DNA from: CAZRZN01 sp964604565
Lineage (GTDB): Bacteria > Pseudomonadota > Alphaproteobacteria > Rhodobacterales > Rhodobacteraceae
Direction of reading: 5' to 3'
NCBI GenBank assembly: GCA_964604565.1
Contig: CAZRZN010000169.1
Location: 1 to 9,127, forward strand
DNA length: 9,127 bases
The notes below the pieces were generated by a model, which was given only the letters and a program-made list of their open reading frames with translations, was not told the origin of the DNA and made no database searches. Both the position numbers and the translations under genes were made by a program. Shown in pieces: positions 1 through 6,047 of the stretch; position 1 is the stretch's first letter, and each line of letters begins with the position of its first letter.

Positions 1-368
1 CCGACCCGTGGCACTGGGCGCAGGCGGCCATTGTCGCCGCCTGCCGAACCCATGGCCTGCTGCCCGTCGACGGTCCCTTCGGCGATTTCTCCGACGAGGA
101 CGGATTTCGCGCGCAGGCGCTGCGGTCGGCCACACTCGGCATGGTGGGCAAATGGGCCATCCATCCCAAACAGGTGGCCCTGTCCAACGAGGTTTTCACA
201 CCCACCGAAACCGCCGTCCAGGAAGCGCGCGAAATCCTCGCTGCCATGGACGAGGCCAAAGCCAGGGGCGAAGGCGCCGCCGTCTACAAGGGCCGCCTCG
301 TGGACATCGCGTCGATAAAGCAGGCAGAGGTCATCGTGCGTCAATCCGAAATGATCTCGGCCCGCTGA
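1..368 (+). CDS. mcl1: L-malyl-CoA/beta-methylmalyl-CoA lyase, C-terminal part (cut by window start)
   Basis: The reading frame is open from the window edge (first full codon at base 3) to a TGA at 366-368, giving the last 121 residues of a protein normally about 318 residues long. It starts with DPWHWAQAAIVAACRTHG and continues through PVDGPFGDFSD and GMVGKWAIHPKQVALSNEVF to a VYKGRLVDIASIKQAEVIV tail. I recognise this as the HpcH/HpaI aldolase/citrate lyase-like C-terminus of the Rhodobacteraceae malyl-CoA lyase. In that family the cytosolic, metal-dependent enzyme cleaves (S)-malyl-CoA to acetyl-CoA and glyoxylate, and interconverts beta-methylmalyl-CoA with propionyl-CoA and glyoxylate, in the ethylmalonyl-CoA pathway. 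The shown part includes the conserved WAIHP segment and the C-terminal lid. The catalytic N-terminal barrel lies outside the window. It converges on the Lrp-type regulator. A related CoA-ester lyase is the main alternative. Confidence 0.9.
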   Translation, partial: DPWHWAQAAIVAACRTHGLLPVDGPFGDFSDEDGFRAQALRSATLGMVGKWAIHPKQVALSNEVFTPTETAVQEAREILAAMDEAKARGEGAAVYKGRLVDIASIKQAEVIVRQSEMISAR

Positions 369-420
369 TCCGCTCGACCGGCCGCGCTTTACTCGGAAAT
401 CCCTTGGCGGACAGGGTCTG

Positions 421-467
421 GCGCAACGAAATTGCGCCGGGCCGCCGCCGGGGACCGGCGGTGGCCC
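421..467. terminator. Two adjacent hairpins downstream of mcl1 (possible terminator or processed 3' end)
   Basis: The first hairpin pairs GCGCAA (421-426) with TTGCGC (432-437) around a 5-nt loop. The second pairs 439-450 with 456-467 in a 12-bp stem containing a single G-U pair and a 5-nt loop. They lie 53 nt past the mcl1 stop codon. No T-run follows on the plus strand, so a Rho-dependent end or a 3' RNA-stabilising structure is as likely as a classical terminator. Confidence 0.4.
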
Positions 468-571
468 ACCCAATTGTGCCAGGCAAGGACATCGATACAG
501 GCCCGACTTTGTCCGCAGGATATCTTCCGGCATGACAATGGCCCCATCCGATCGATAACCGCGCATCCCCG

Positions 572-642
572 CTTCTTCTCTCTGAAAATACTCCGGGGGG
601 AGGGGCGCGCCAGCGCACCGGGGGGCAGAGCCCCCTGCCCGG
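572..642. repeat. Candidate dispersed extragenic GC-rich repeat
   Basis: The sequence runs from TCTCTGAAAATACTCC (about 579-594) into a G-run, then GC-rich DNA, ending in a perfect hairpin of GGGGGC (621-626), loop AGA, and GCCCCC (630-635). This layout resembles an intergenic element I recall as recurring in Rhodobacteraceae genomes. Only one copy is present in the window, so the repeat nature is inferred from memory. It may also act as a bidirectional transcription stop between the convergent genes. Confidence 0.45.
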
Positions 643-705
643 TCAGATCACGGCGCGTTTCGCATGGTCCCGAGAGGCGACGTCACCCCGCCAGACCCCG
701 AAGCC

Positions 706-1158
706 TCAGCCCCTTGCATCCTTGGGCGAACCCATCACGACATAGGAGGTCAGGGTGCGGACCTGCGGCAGCGCGCCCAGAATATCGGTGTGAAAATGCT
801 TGTAGGCCGAAAGATCCGCCACTTCGACGCGCAAGAGATATTCCACCGGCCCGGTGATATTGTGGCACTCGCGCACCTGCGGTGCGGCGCTCATGGCCCG
901 CTCAAAGGCTTGCTGGGCAGGCTTTGTATGCTGGTTCAGCCCGACCGTGATATAGGCTGTAAAGCCGACACCCGTCTTTTCCGGGCTGAGCACGGCGCGA
1001 TACCCTTGAATGACACCGGATTTCTCCAGCGCCGCGGTGCGCCGCAGGCAGGCAGACGGCGAAAGCCCAACCCGGTCGGCAAGCGCAAGATTGCTCAAGC
1101 GCCCGTCGTCGGAAAGCTCCTGCAATATCCTGCGGTCAATGGCGTCCAGATCTGACAT
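706..1158 (-). CDS. Lrp/AsnC family transcriptional regulator
   Basis: This 150-residue protein has the usual length and architecture of the feast/famine regulators. It starts with MSDLDAIDRRILQELSDDGR, then an N-terminal helix-turn-helix (about residues 21-41, LSNLALADRVGLSPSACLRR). A linker leads to the C-terminal RAM/effector domain (about 65-145), which contains the family-typical CHNITGPVEYLLRVEV. Family members bind DNA as dimers to octamers and sense amino acids. It is divergent from a LysE-type exporter, with 72 nt between the start codons, which points to a local regulator of amino-acid export, probably autoregulated. A palindrome centred at 1169 lies 11 nt upstream of its start codon, where it would cover the leader. 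The ligand cannot be read from sequence. The ATG at 1156-1158 has no strong Shine-Dalgarno sequence but fits the family N-terminus. Confidence 0.9.
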   Translation of the reverse strand: MSDLDAIDRRILQELSDDGRLSNLALADRVGLSPSACLRRTAALEKSGVIQGYRAVLSPEKTGVGFTAYITVGLNQHTKPAQQAFERAMSAAPQVRECHNITGPVEYLLRVEVADLSAYKHFHTDILGALPQVRTLTSYVVMGSPKDARG

Positions 1159-1161
1159 TTA

Positions 1162-1199
1162 TTGCTTTCAAAGCATACCTACGCTGCAATTTGCAATTT
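1162..1199. promoter_or_regulatory. Divergent operator/promoter region with two palindromes, likely Lrp-type binding sites
   Basis: Two odd-centred inverted repeats lie here: TGCTTT-C-AAAGCA (1163-1175, centre 1169) and TGCAA-T-TTGCA (1185-1195, centre 1190). Their centres are 21 bp apart, about two helical turns, so bound dimers would sit on the same DNA face. TGCAATTT also occurs twice in tandem (1185-1192 and 1192-1199). A possible lysE-side promoter overlaps both: TTGCTT at 1162-1167, a 17-bp spacer, and TGCAAT at 1185-1190. Function is inferred from geometry and gene order. Confidence 0.55.
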
Positions 1200-1230
1200 A
1201 ATTCCGCCCAAATGCGACAAGAGTTGCGCC

Positions 1231-1824
1231 ATGACGATGGATCTCTTTCTTGCGCTTGCCGCTTTTGCCGCCGCCACGGTGTTCTCACCGGGACCGAACA
1301 ACCTGATGCTGATGACCTCCGGCGCCAATTTCGGCCTGCGGCCCTCCCTTCCCCATCTGGCGGGCGTGGCCTATGGCTTTCCCTTGATGATCCTGCCCGT
1401 CGGCCTTGGCGCGATGCGGGTGTTCGACGCCTTTCCCGCCGCCCATACCGCGCTGAAGGCGGTCTCGGTGATCTATCTGCTCTGGCTGGCATGGAAGATC
1501 GCGAACCAGGCCGCCCCGGGGGAGGCACGGCCGGGCGCGCGTCCGCTCAGTTTCGTTCAGGCGGCGGCCTTTCAATGGGTCAATCCAAAGGCATGGTCGA
1601 TGGCGTTGGGCGCGATCACGCTTTACGCCGCCAGCCGCGATTTCGTGGCCGTGGCTTGGGTGGCTGGCACCTATGCGGTGATCGGCACGGCCTCCGCAAT
1701 CACATGGCTGGCCCTCGGCACGAGCCTGCGCCGCTGGCTCTCGCGCCCCGCGCGCCTGCGGGCGTTCAACTGGACCATGGCCGCGCTTCTTCTGGCCGCC
1801 ATGGCACCGGTCCTGCTGGGCTGA
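1231..1824 (+). CDS. LysE/RhtB family amino-acid exporter (translocator)
   Basis: The protein has 197 residues, normal for the family, and is strongly hydrophobic with about five to six predicted membrane segments. Family signatures are visible: FSPGPNNLMLMTSGANFG (about 18-35), followed by a GVAYGF helix, and QWVNPKAWSMALGAI (about 115-129). Members export amino acids or homoserine-lactone-like compounds across the inner membrane by a secondary mechanism. I chose the ATG at 1231 (MTMDLFLALAAF) because it starts directly at the first helix as in homologues. The frame is open back to a TTG at 1162, but that extension would place polar residues across the operator. ATG 1237 is a possible internal alternative. 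The Shine-Dalgarno sequence is weak. It is divergent from the Lrp-type gene, its likely regulator. The exact substrate is unknown. Confidence 0.88.
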   Translation: MTMDLFLALAAFAAATVFSPGPNNLMLMTSGANFGLRPSLPHLAGVAYGFPLMILPVGLGAMRVFDAFPAAHTALKAVSVIYLLWLAWKIANQAAPGEARPGARPLSFVQAAAFQWVNPKAWSMALGAITLYAASRDFVAVAWVAGTYAVIGTASAITWLALGTSLRRWLSRPARLRAFNWTMAALLLAAMAPVLLG

Positions 1825-1882
1825 GCGCGATCAATGGCAGTGCACGCGACCCGCGGCAGTTTCCATGTGGCAGCACTGACCG

Positions 1883-1910
1883 GGAGGGGAGCTTTTTCGG
1901 CAGCCCCTCC
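1883..1910 (+). terminator. Possible stem-loop downstream of the LysE-type exporter
   Basis: GGAGGGG (1883-1889) pairs perfectly with CCCCTCC (1904-1910) around a 14-nt loop that contains five consecutive T residues. It lies about 60 nt past the exporter stop codon. The T-run is in the loop rather than after the stem, so this is not a standard intrinsic terminator. Confidence 0.25.
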
Positions 1911-1959
1911 ACCGTGTGCCAACGCCGTGCTTGACCGTCCGCAGGACCGGGTGGCGACA

Positions 1960-1976
1960 GGAAACACCGTGTTTCC
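1960..1976. promoter_or_regulatory. 17-bp palindrome (possible operator)
   Basis: GGAAACAC (1960-1967), a central C, then GTGTTTCC (1969-1976) form a perfect 8+1+8 inverted repeat, 178 nt upstream of the accA start. The single-base centre suits a protein operator better than an RNA hairpin, although a 7-bp stem with a 3-nt loop is possible. No DNA-binding protein can be named. Confidence 0.4.
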
Positions 1977-1987
1977 CAACAATCGAA

Positions 1988-2092
1988 CTATTCGGCGGCC
2001 TCATCCATGTGACAGAGAAATCCGGGAGCACATCCCGACCCGATCGCCAAACCGGGATGGCAGGTCGCCAAGTCTGCGATGAACATGGCCAT
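1988..2092 (-). CDS. Doubtful small ORF with Cys/His pairs (34 aa)
   Basis: This is a short minus-strand frame of ATG plus 33 codons, ending in TAG. An in-frame TAA lies just upstream of the ATG, so the start is fixed near 2092 (M3, at 2086, is the alternative). The peptide carries C11-H12, C21 and C27-H28 and ends PGFLCHMDEAAE. I do not recognise a family. No clear Shine-Dalgarno sequence precedes it. It is divergent from accA. Its 3' end contains one copy of a 25-bp sequence repeated in a second overlapping frame (1831-2004, minus) that ends PGQCCHMETAAGRVHCH. The resemblance of the two tails is the only argument for coding; chance remains the simpler explanation. Confidence 0.2.
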   Translation of the reverse strand: MAMFIADLATCHPGLAIGSGCAPGFLCHMDEAAE

Positions 2093-2154
2093 ACGCTTGA
2101 TTTATTGCATCCGACGCGCGGCGACGTCATACAGCGCCGTGCAAGGAGATTCCG

Positions 2155-3117
2155 ATGACCCACTACCTCGACTTCGAACGCCCCCTCGCCGAGATCGAAG
2201 GCAAGGCCGAAGAACTGCGCGCCATGGCCCGCGACACCGAGGAAATGGATATCGAGGACGAGGCCCGCGCCCTTGACCGCAAGGCGGAGAGCCTGCTCAA
2301 GGATCTCTACGGGAAGCTGACGCCCTGGCGCAAATGCCAGGTCGCCCGCCACCCGGAGCGACCGCATTGCACGGATTACATCGAGGCGCTGTTCTCCGAA
2401 TACACGCCGCTGGCCGGGGACCGCAATTTCGCCGACGACCACGCGGTGATGGGCGGGCTTGCCCGGCTCGACGACCGGCCGGTCATGGTGATCGGCCATG
2501 AAAAGGGTCACGACACAAGCACCCGCATCACGCGCAATTTCGGCATGGCCCGGCCCGAGGGCTATCGCAAGGCCGTCCGCCTGATGGAGATGGCCGACCG
2601 GTTCGGCCTGCCTGTCGTCACGCTGATCGACACGCCCGGCGCCTACCCCGGCAAGGGCGCGGAGGAGCGCGGCCAATCCGAAGCCATTGCCCGCTCGACC
2701 GAGAAATGCCTGCAAATCGGCGTGCCGCTGGTCTCTGTGGTGATCGGCGAGGGCGGCTCTGGCGGCGCGGTGGCCTTTGCCACGGCCAACCGCGTGGCGA
2801 TGCTGGAACATGCGGTCTACTCGGTCATTTCGCCCGAGGGATGCGCCTCCATCCTGTGGAAGGATTCCGAAAAGATGCGCGAGGCCGCAGAGGCGCTGCG
2901 ACTGACCGCGCAGGACCTGTATCAACTGGGCGTCTGTGACAGGGTGATCTCCGAACCGCTGGGGGGCGCGCACCGAGACCCTGCCGCCGTCATGACGTCG
3001 GTGAAATCGACCATCGTCGGGATGTTGGCGGACCTCGGCGAGATATCCAGAGAGGATATCGTGCGCACAAGACGTCAGAAATACCTGAACATGGGGTCGA
3101 AGGGGCTGGCCGCCTGA
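2155..3117 (+). CDS. accA: Acetyl-CoA carboxylase, carboxyltransferase subunit alpha
   Basis: At 320 residues it matches the usual AccA length (about 319 in E. coli). With AccD it forms the cytosolic carboxyltransferase that moves CO2 from carboxybiotin to acetyl-CoA, giving malonyl-CoA for fatty-acid synthesis. Visible features in order: an N-terminal charged helical segment (about 8-55, starting LDFERPLAEIEGKAEELR); the HEKGHDTSTRITRNFGM block (115-131); LIDTPGAYPGKGAEERGQSE (157-176); the GEGGSGGAVA oxyanion-type loop (198-207); and SVISPEGCASILW. No four-Cys zinc motif is expected, since that lies in AccD. A good Shine-Dalgarno sequence, AAGGAG (2143-2148), sits 6 nt before the ATG. It stands alone, with accB/accC/accD not in view, as is common in proteobacteria. 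It converges on the stress-protein operon. Confidence 0.97.
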   Translation: MTHYLDFERPLAEIEGKAEELRAMARDTEEMDIEDEARALDRKAESLLKDLYGKLTPWRKCQVARHPERPHCTDYIEALFSEYTPLAGDRNFADDHAVMGGLARLDDRPVMVIGHEKGHDTSTRITRNFGMARPEGYRKAVRLMEMADRFGLPVVTLIDTPGAYPGKGAEERGQSEAIARSTEKCLQIGVPLVSVVIGEGGSGGAVAFATANRVAMLEHAVYSVISPEGCASILWKDSEKMREAAEALRLTAQDLYQLGVCDRVISEPLGGAHRDPAAVMTSVKSTIVGMLADLGEISREDIVRTRRQKYLNMGSKGLAA

Positions 3118-3131
3118 CCGCACCGTTGCGG
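3118..3131 (+). terminator. Short stem-loop directly after accA
   Basis: CCGCA (3118-3122), loop CCGT, TGCGG (3127-3131), followed by ATTT. It begins at the first base after the accA stop codon. The five-pair stem and short T stretch make it a weak terminator candidate only. The remaining 190 nt to the next gene hold no frame or RNA gene that I can support. Confidence 0.25.
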
Positions 3132-3324
3132 ATTTGAGCCGCGACAGCAGAGGACAACGGCAAAAGAGTCTTGTGGTCGGCTGAACAGGTTCAAAACACG
3201 GGTCCGTTGCAAATCCTGCGCTCAAGACAACTGGCCTTTGAGAGTATCAAGTCCCTGCAAGGTATCGCATGACCGCGCCGGTCCGATCCCAGCCTTCCTC
3301 TGAAGACCAGGCCAGTGCGAAATT

Positions 3325-3357
3325 CGCTGCGGCCCCCGCGTGAAAGACGCCGCAGCG
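3325..3357 (-). terminator. Hairpin downstream of the universal stress protein gene
   Basis: CGCTGCGGC (3325-3333) pairs with GCCGCAGCG (3349-3357), a perfect 9-bp stem with a 15-nt loop. On the minus strand it starts 5 nt after the stop codon of the stress-protein gene and is followed by AATTTC. The position fits a transcription end for the sulP-usp operon, but the T-run is short. Confidence 0.5.
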
Positions 3358-3362
3358 GGATA

Positions 3363-4214
3363 TCAGCGATACAGCAGAACAGGAATCTTGACCGTCTGGA
3401 TCATCTCGGTCGTCGTCGATCCGATGATCAGCCTGCGGATCCGGCTGTGACCGTAGGCCCCCATGACCAAAAGGTTGAAACCTTCCTCAGACACCATCTT
3501 GCCCAGAATCTCACCGGGTTCCCCGACGGCGCTGCGCGGGGTCGCGGCGATATCTGCACCCTGCAACATCTTGACCGCGTCCTCGGCAGTCGCCTGCGCG
3601 CGTGCCTCGTCCGCGCCGACGCAGAGCACGCAGATTTCGAGATCCGTGAAAACGGGGCTCGTGGACATTCTCTCGATCGCGGTCTTTGCGCTTGCGCTGC
3701 CGTCATAGGCTACAAGCACCTTGGAGATCGGTTTGAACTCCCTCGACGCCACGAAGACAGGCACCTTTGACGTCCGCACGATCCGTTCGAGGTTTGATCC
3801 AAGGTGTCCGGCGGCAAAATCGGATCCTTCGCCGCGTTTGCCGATGATGATCGCGCGAATGTCGTTTTCGATCTCGCGCACCGCGTCCAGCAGGTCCCCC
3901 TTGCGCAAGCGCAGGTTCACGGTGGGCACACCATCCTGATCGAGGATCGCCTTTGCATCGTCCAGAATGGCGTGGCCTTTCGCCTGCGCCAGCTTCGCGC
4001 GCTCCTCATCCAGCGATGCGAGCTGTTCCAGAAGGGCGGATCGGGCGCCGAGCCGCAAGGCCCCCGACAGGTCGGTGGAAGCCGCGCCCTCGCGGCGGCC
4101 AAGCACATGCATGGCCTCCACGCCGGCGTTCAGTTTCTGTGCGATCCATGCCGTGTAGTGGCAGACGCTTTCGGAATACGCGGAGCCGTCCAGCAGCGTG
4201 AGTATCTTGTCCAT
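3363..4214 (-). CDS. Universal stress protein with two tandem USP domains
   Basis: This 283-residue protein carries two USP folds, roughly 1-155 and 161-283. Each opens with a beta strand ending in an Asp-Gly-Ser (LTLLDGS, D9; KVLVAYDGS, D171), the usual nucleotide-contacting Asp. The second domain has the canonical ATP-binding loop G-2x-G-9x-G-S (G252, G255, G265-S266). The first has a near version with ten spacer residues (G125, G128, then G139-S140-N141), so its ATP binding is less certain. Tandem USPs are cytosolic and often act as nucleotide-dependent partners or regulators. GGGAGG (minus strand of 4221-4226) gives a clear Shine-Dalgarno sequence 6 nt before the ATG. Only 12 nt separate it from the SulP gene stop codon, so the two are almost certainly co-transcribed, suggesting that it modulates or reports on that transporter. 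Confidence 0.92.
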   Translation of the reverse strand: MDKILTLLDGSAYSESVCHYTAWIAQKLNAGVEAMHVLGRREGAASTDLSGALRLGARSALLEQLASLDEERAKLAQAKGHAILDDAKAILDQDGVPTVNLRLRKGDLLDAVREIENDIRAIIIGKRGEGSDFAAGHLGSNLERIVRTSKVPVFVASREFKPISKVLVAYDGSASAKTAIERMSTSPVFTDLEICVLCVGADEARAQATAEDAVKMLQGADIAATPRSAVGEPGEILGKMVSEEGFNLLVMGAYGHSRIRRLIIGSTTTEMIQTVKIPVLLYR

Positions 4215-4226
4215 CTTGTTCCTCCC

Positions 4227-5723
4227 TCAGTGGTCCATCAGCTTGTCCATTGCGCCGGGCTTGTCATGAATGGCAAGCTTGTCGACGAGGGTTTCGGACG
4301 CCTTGTTCATACCGACGACCTGAACATCCGCCCCTTCGCGGCGCAACTTCAGGATGGCCATGTCCAGCGCCTGAACGGAACTGATGTCCCAGATATGCGC
4401 CCGGCTGACATCGATGACGACCCGGTCAAGGGCTTCCCTGAAGTCGAACGCATCGGCGAAATCCTCTGCCGATCCGTAGAACAGCTGACCTTCGATGACA
4501 TAGGTCCGCTCACGCCCGTCCGCGGACAGGGTCGAGGTGATACGGAACAGCTGCGCGATCTTTCCGGCAAAGAAGATGCCGGACAGCAGCACGCCGACCA
4601 ACACGCCGATGGCCAGGTTGTGGGTATAGACCACCGTCACCACCGTCGCGATCATCACGATGGAGGAGGACCGCGGATGCACCCGGAGATCCTTGATCGA
4701 GGACCAGGAAAACGTCCCGATGGACACCATGATCATGATGGCGACCAGCGCCGGCATCGGGATGCGGGCGACCAGATCGCCCAGCCCCACGACAAGGATC
4801 AACAGCACGGTGCCCGCGGTAAAGGCCGACAGGCGCCCCCGCCCGCCGGATTTCACGTTGATGATCGATTGTCCGATCATGGCACAGCCCGCCATGCCGC
4901 CGATAAACCCGGTGGCGGTGTTGGCGATGCCCTGACCGATGCATTCCTGATTGCGGCTGGACTTTGTGTCCGTCAGGTCATCCACGATGTTCTGGGTCAT
5001 CAGGCTTTCCAGCAGACCGACGACCGCAACGGCCGCGGCGTAGGGAAAGATGATGGTCAGCGTCTCGAAATTCAGCGGCACCTGCGGGATCAGGAACACC
5101 GGCAGGGTATCGGGCAATTCGCCCATATCGCCGACGGTCCGAACGTCCCAGCCCATCACGAGGACAAGTGCCGTGAGAACGATGATCGTGACCAGAGGGG
5201 ACGGAACCGCCGTCGTGATGCGCGGAAACAGGTAGATGATGGCAAGGCCCGCCGCGACCAGAACAAAGGTCAGCCACGTGACACCGGGATTGCTCAGGTT
5301 CAGTTCCGGCAGCTGTGCCATGAAGATGAGGATCGCCAGCGCGTTCACGAAACCGGTCATCACGGATTTCGAAACGTAGCGCATGTACTGTCCGAGTTTG
5401 AGCAGGCCCGCCCCGATCTGGAGCAATCCTGCAAGAACGGTGGTCGCAAGCAGATACTCCAGCCCGTAATCCCGGACGAGCGTGACCATCAGGACCGCTG
5501 TTGCCGCCGTCGCGGCGGAAATCATGCCCGGCCGCCCACCGGTAAAGGCGATCAGGACCGCGATCGAGAAAGAGGCATAGAGCCCGATCTTCGGGTCCAC
5601 GCCGGCGATGATGGAAAAGGCGATCGCCTCGGGAATCAGGGCCAGGGCGACGACAAGTCCCGCGAGCATGTCACCGCGGATGTTGCCGAACCACTGCTGC
5701 TGGTATTCGGTAATTGAGATCAT
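4227..5723 (-). CDS. SulP family inorganic anion transporter with C-terminal STAS domain
   Basis: The protein has 498 residues from the ATG at 5723. The membrane domain spans about 13-395 and opens with the SulP signature GLVVALALIPEAIAFSIIAG (22-41), then VDPKIGLYASFS. A later conserved block is IANTATGFIGGMAGCAMIGQ (266-285) with SIINVKSGGRGRLS next to it. A cytoplasmic STAS domain (about 404-490) contains VIDVSRAHIWDISSVQALD. SulP proteins are inner-membrane, often Na+- or H+-coupled carriers for sulfate, bicarbonate or dicarboxylates; the sequence alone does not settle the substrate. It resembles the YbaR-like branch more than cyanobacterial BicA. The frame can be extended 17 codons to a TTG at 5774, but MISITEYQQQWFGNIRGDML fits the family N-terminus. 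Its Shine-Dalgarno sequence is weak (AAGGGG about 13 nt upstream). It is first in an operon with the universal stress protein. Confidence 0.93.
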   Translation of the reverse strand: MISITEYQQQWFGNIRGDMLAGLVVALALIPEAIAFSIIAGVDPKIGLYASFSIAVLIAFTGGRPGMISAATAATAVLMVTLVRDYGLEYLLATTVLAGLLQIGAGLLKLGQYMRYVSKSVMTGFVNALAILIFMAQLPELNLSNPGVTWLTFVLVAAGLAIIYLFPRITTAVPSPLVTIIVLTALVLVMGWDVRTVGDMGELPDTLPVFLIPQVPLNFETLTIIFPYAAAVAVVGLLESLMTQNIVDDLTDTKSSRNQECIGQGIANTATGFIGGMAGCAMIGQSIINVKSGGRGRLSAFTAGTVLLILVVGLGDLVARIPMPALVAIMIMVSIGTFSWSSIKDLRVHPRSSSIVMIATVVTVVYTHNLAIGVLVGVLLSGIFFAGKIAQLFRITSTLSADGRERTYVIEGQLFYGSAEDFADAFDFREALDRVVIDVSRAHIWDISSVQALDMAILKLRREGADVQVVGMNKASETLVDKLAIHDKPGAMDKLMDH

Positions 5724-6047
5724 GAACAGTCCAATACCCCTTGTCGGAATGCCTTTCGCAAGACGGTCCGGCAATATCGTCTGGGTTTATCCTAATGGTT
5801 GTCCGGCGGATCAGCGGCCGGAAGAGCCACCCGGGCTTTCACCGGGTCCTGACGTTGTCGGCCCTGCGTAGACGTGATTATTCCGGAAATCTCAAGGGGC
5901 AATGGCCTGTTCATGGCTGTTTGGACCGGTTCACCGGCATCCGTGCCGCGATTTCGACCAGTTGCGCGGGGCGGATGACCGTGTGCGGACACCGATTGCG
6001 CAGCCTCCCGCCCGGCCGCCCCGGGCCTGATCGCAATGCGGTCCAGC
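5724..6047. other. Intergenic region between the SLC13-type permease and the SulP gene
   Basis: Both flanking genes are on the minus strand, so these 324 bases hold the 3' end of one and the promoter region of the other. A GC hairpin lies at 6010-6026, a 6-bp stem (ACCCGG 5829-5834 with CCGGGT 5842-5847, 7-nt loop) sits about 110 nt upstream of the SulP start, and a TTCCGGAA palindrome is at 5881-5888. I find no credible coding frame and no clear sigma-70 promoter. The gap is long enough that the SulP-USP pair probably has its own promoter. Confidence 0.5.
6010..6026 (-). terminator. GC-rich hairpin downstream of the SLC13-type permease
   Basis: GCCCGG (6010-6015) and CCGGGC (6021-6026) pair around a 5-nt loop, 21 nt past the permease stop codon on the minus strand. 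No T-run follows, so it is at most part of a Rho-dependent or weak terminator. Confidence 0.3.

Larger units (their letters stand above)
369..705. other. Convergent intergenic region between mcl1 and the Lrp-type regulator
   Basis: These 337 bases separate the stop codons of two convergent genes. I find no credible coding frame; the open frames here lack family resemblance and a ribosome binding site. The region holds two adjacent hairpins (421-467) and a GC-rich element (about 572-642) with its own hairpin, annotated separately. Both genes may terminate here. No hairpin is followed by a clear T-run on either strand, so intrinsic termination is not obvious. Confidence 0.6.
1825..2154. other. 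Intergenic region upstream of accA
   Basis: These 330 bases separate the exporter from accA. They hold a hairpin (1883-1910), a 17-bp palindrome (1960-1976), two copies of a degenerate 25-bp sequence (1862-1886 and 2004-2028, 18 of 25 identical) and two overlapping small minus-strand frames, each reported separately. I see no convincing sigma-70 promoter for accA, although the last 60 nt before its ribosome binding site are less GC-rich, with TTGATTTATTGC at 2097-2108. Confidence 0.5.

Noticed and set aside
1162..1230. Upstream TTG start extending the LysE-type exporter by 23 residues
   Set aside because: The extension is polar, spans the operator and promoter region, and is absent from the family N-terminus. 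ATG 1231 starts at the first membrane helix.
1831..3225. Minus-strand open frame of 464 codons antisense to accA
   Set aside because: Most of it mirrors accA, which is unambiguous. Only its last 57 codons lie outside accA, and these are considered separately as a doubtful small ORF.
3180..3240. TTCAAAAC- and GCAAATCC-like strings suggesting a tRNA
   Set aside because: No acceptor stem, anticodon arm or correctly spaced T-arm can be folded around them.
3804..5717. Plus-strand open frame of 637 codons antisense to the stress protein and SulP genes
   Set aside because: It is a shadow frame produced by strong GC bias at codon third positions. The translation is low-complexity (His, Asp, Arg and Gly rich) with no recognisable domain, while the opposite strand encodes clear SulP and USP families.
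5724..5774. Upstream TTG start extending the SulP protein by 17 residues
   Set aside because: MISITEYQQQWFGNIRGD matches the usual family start. The extension has no ribosome site.
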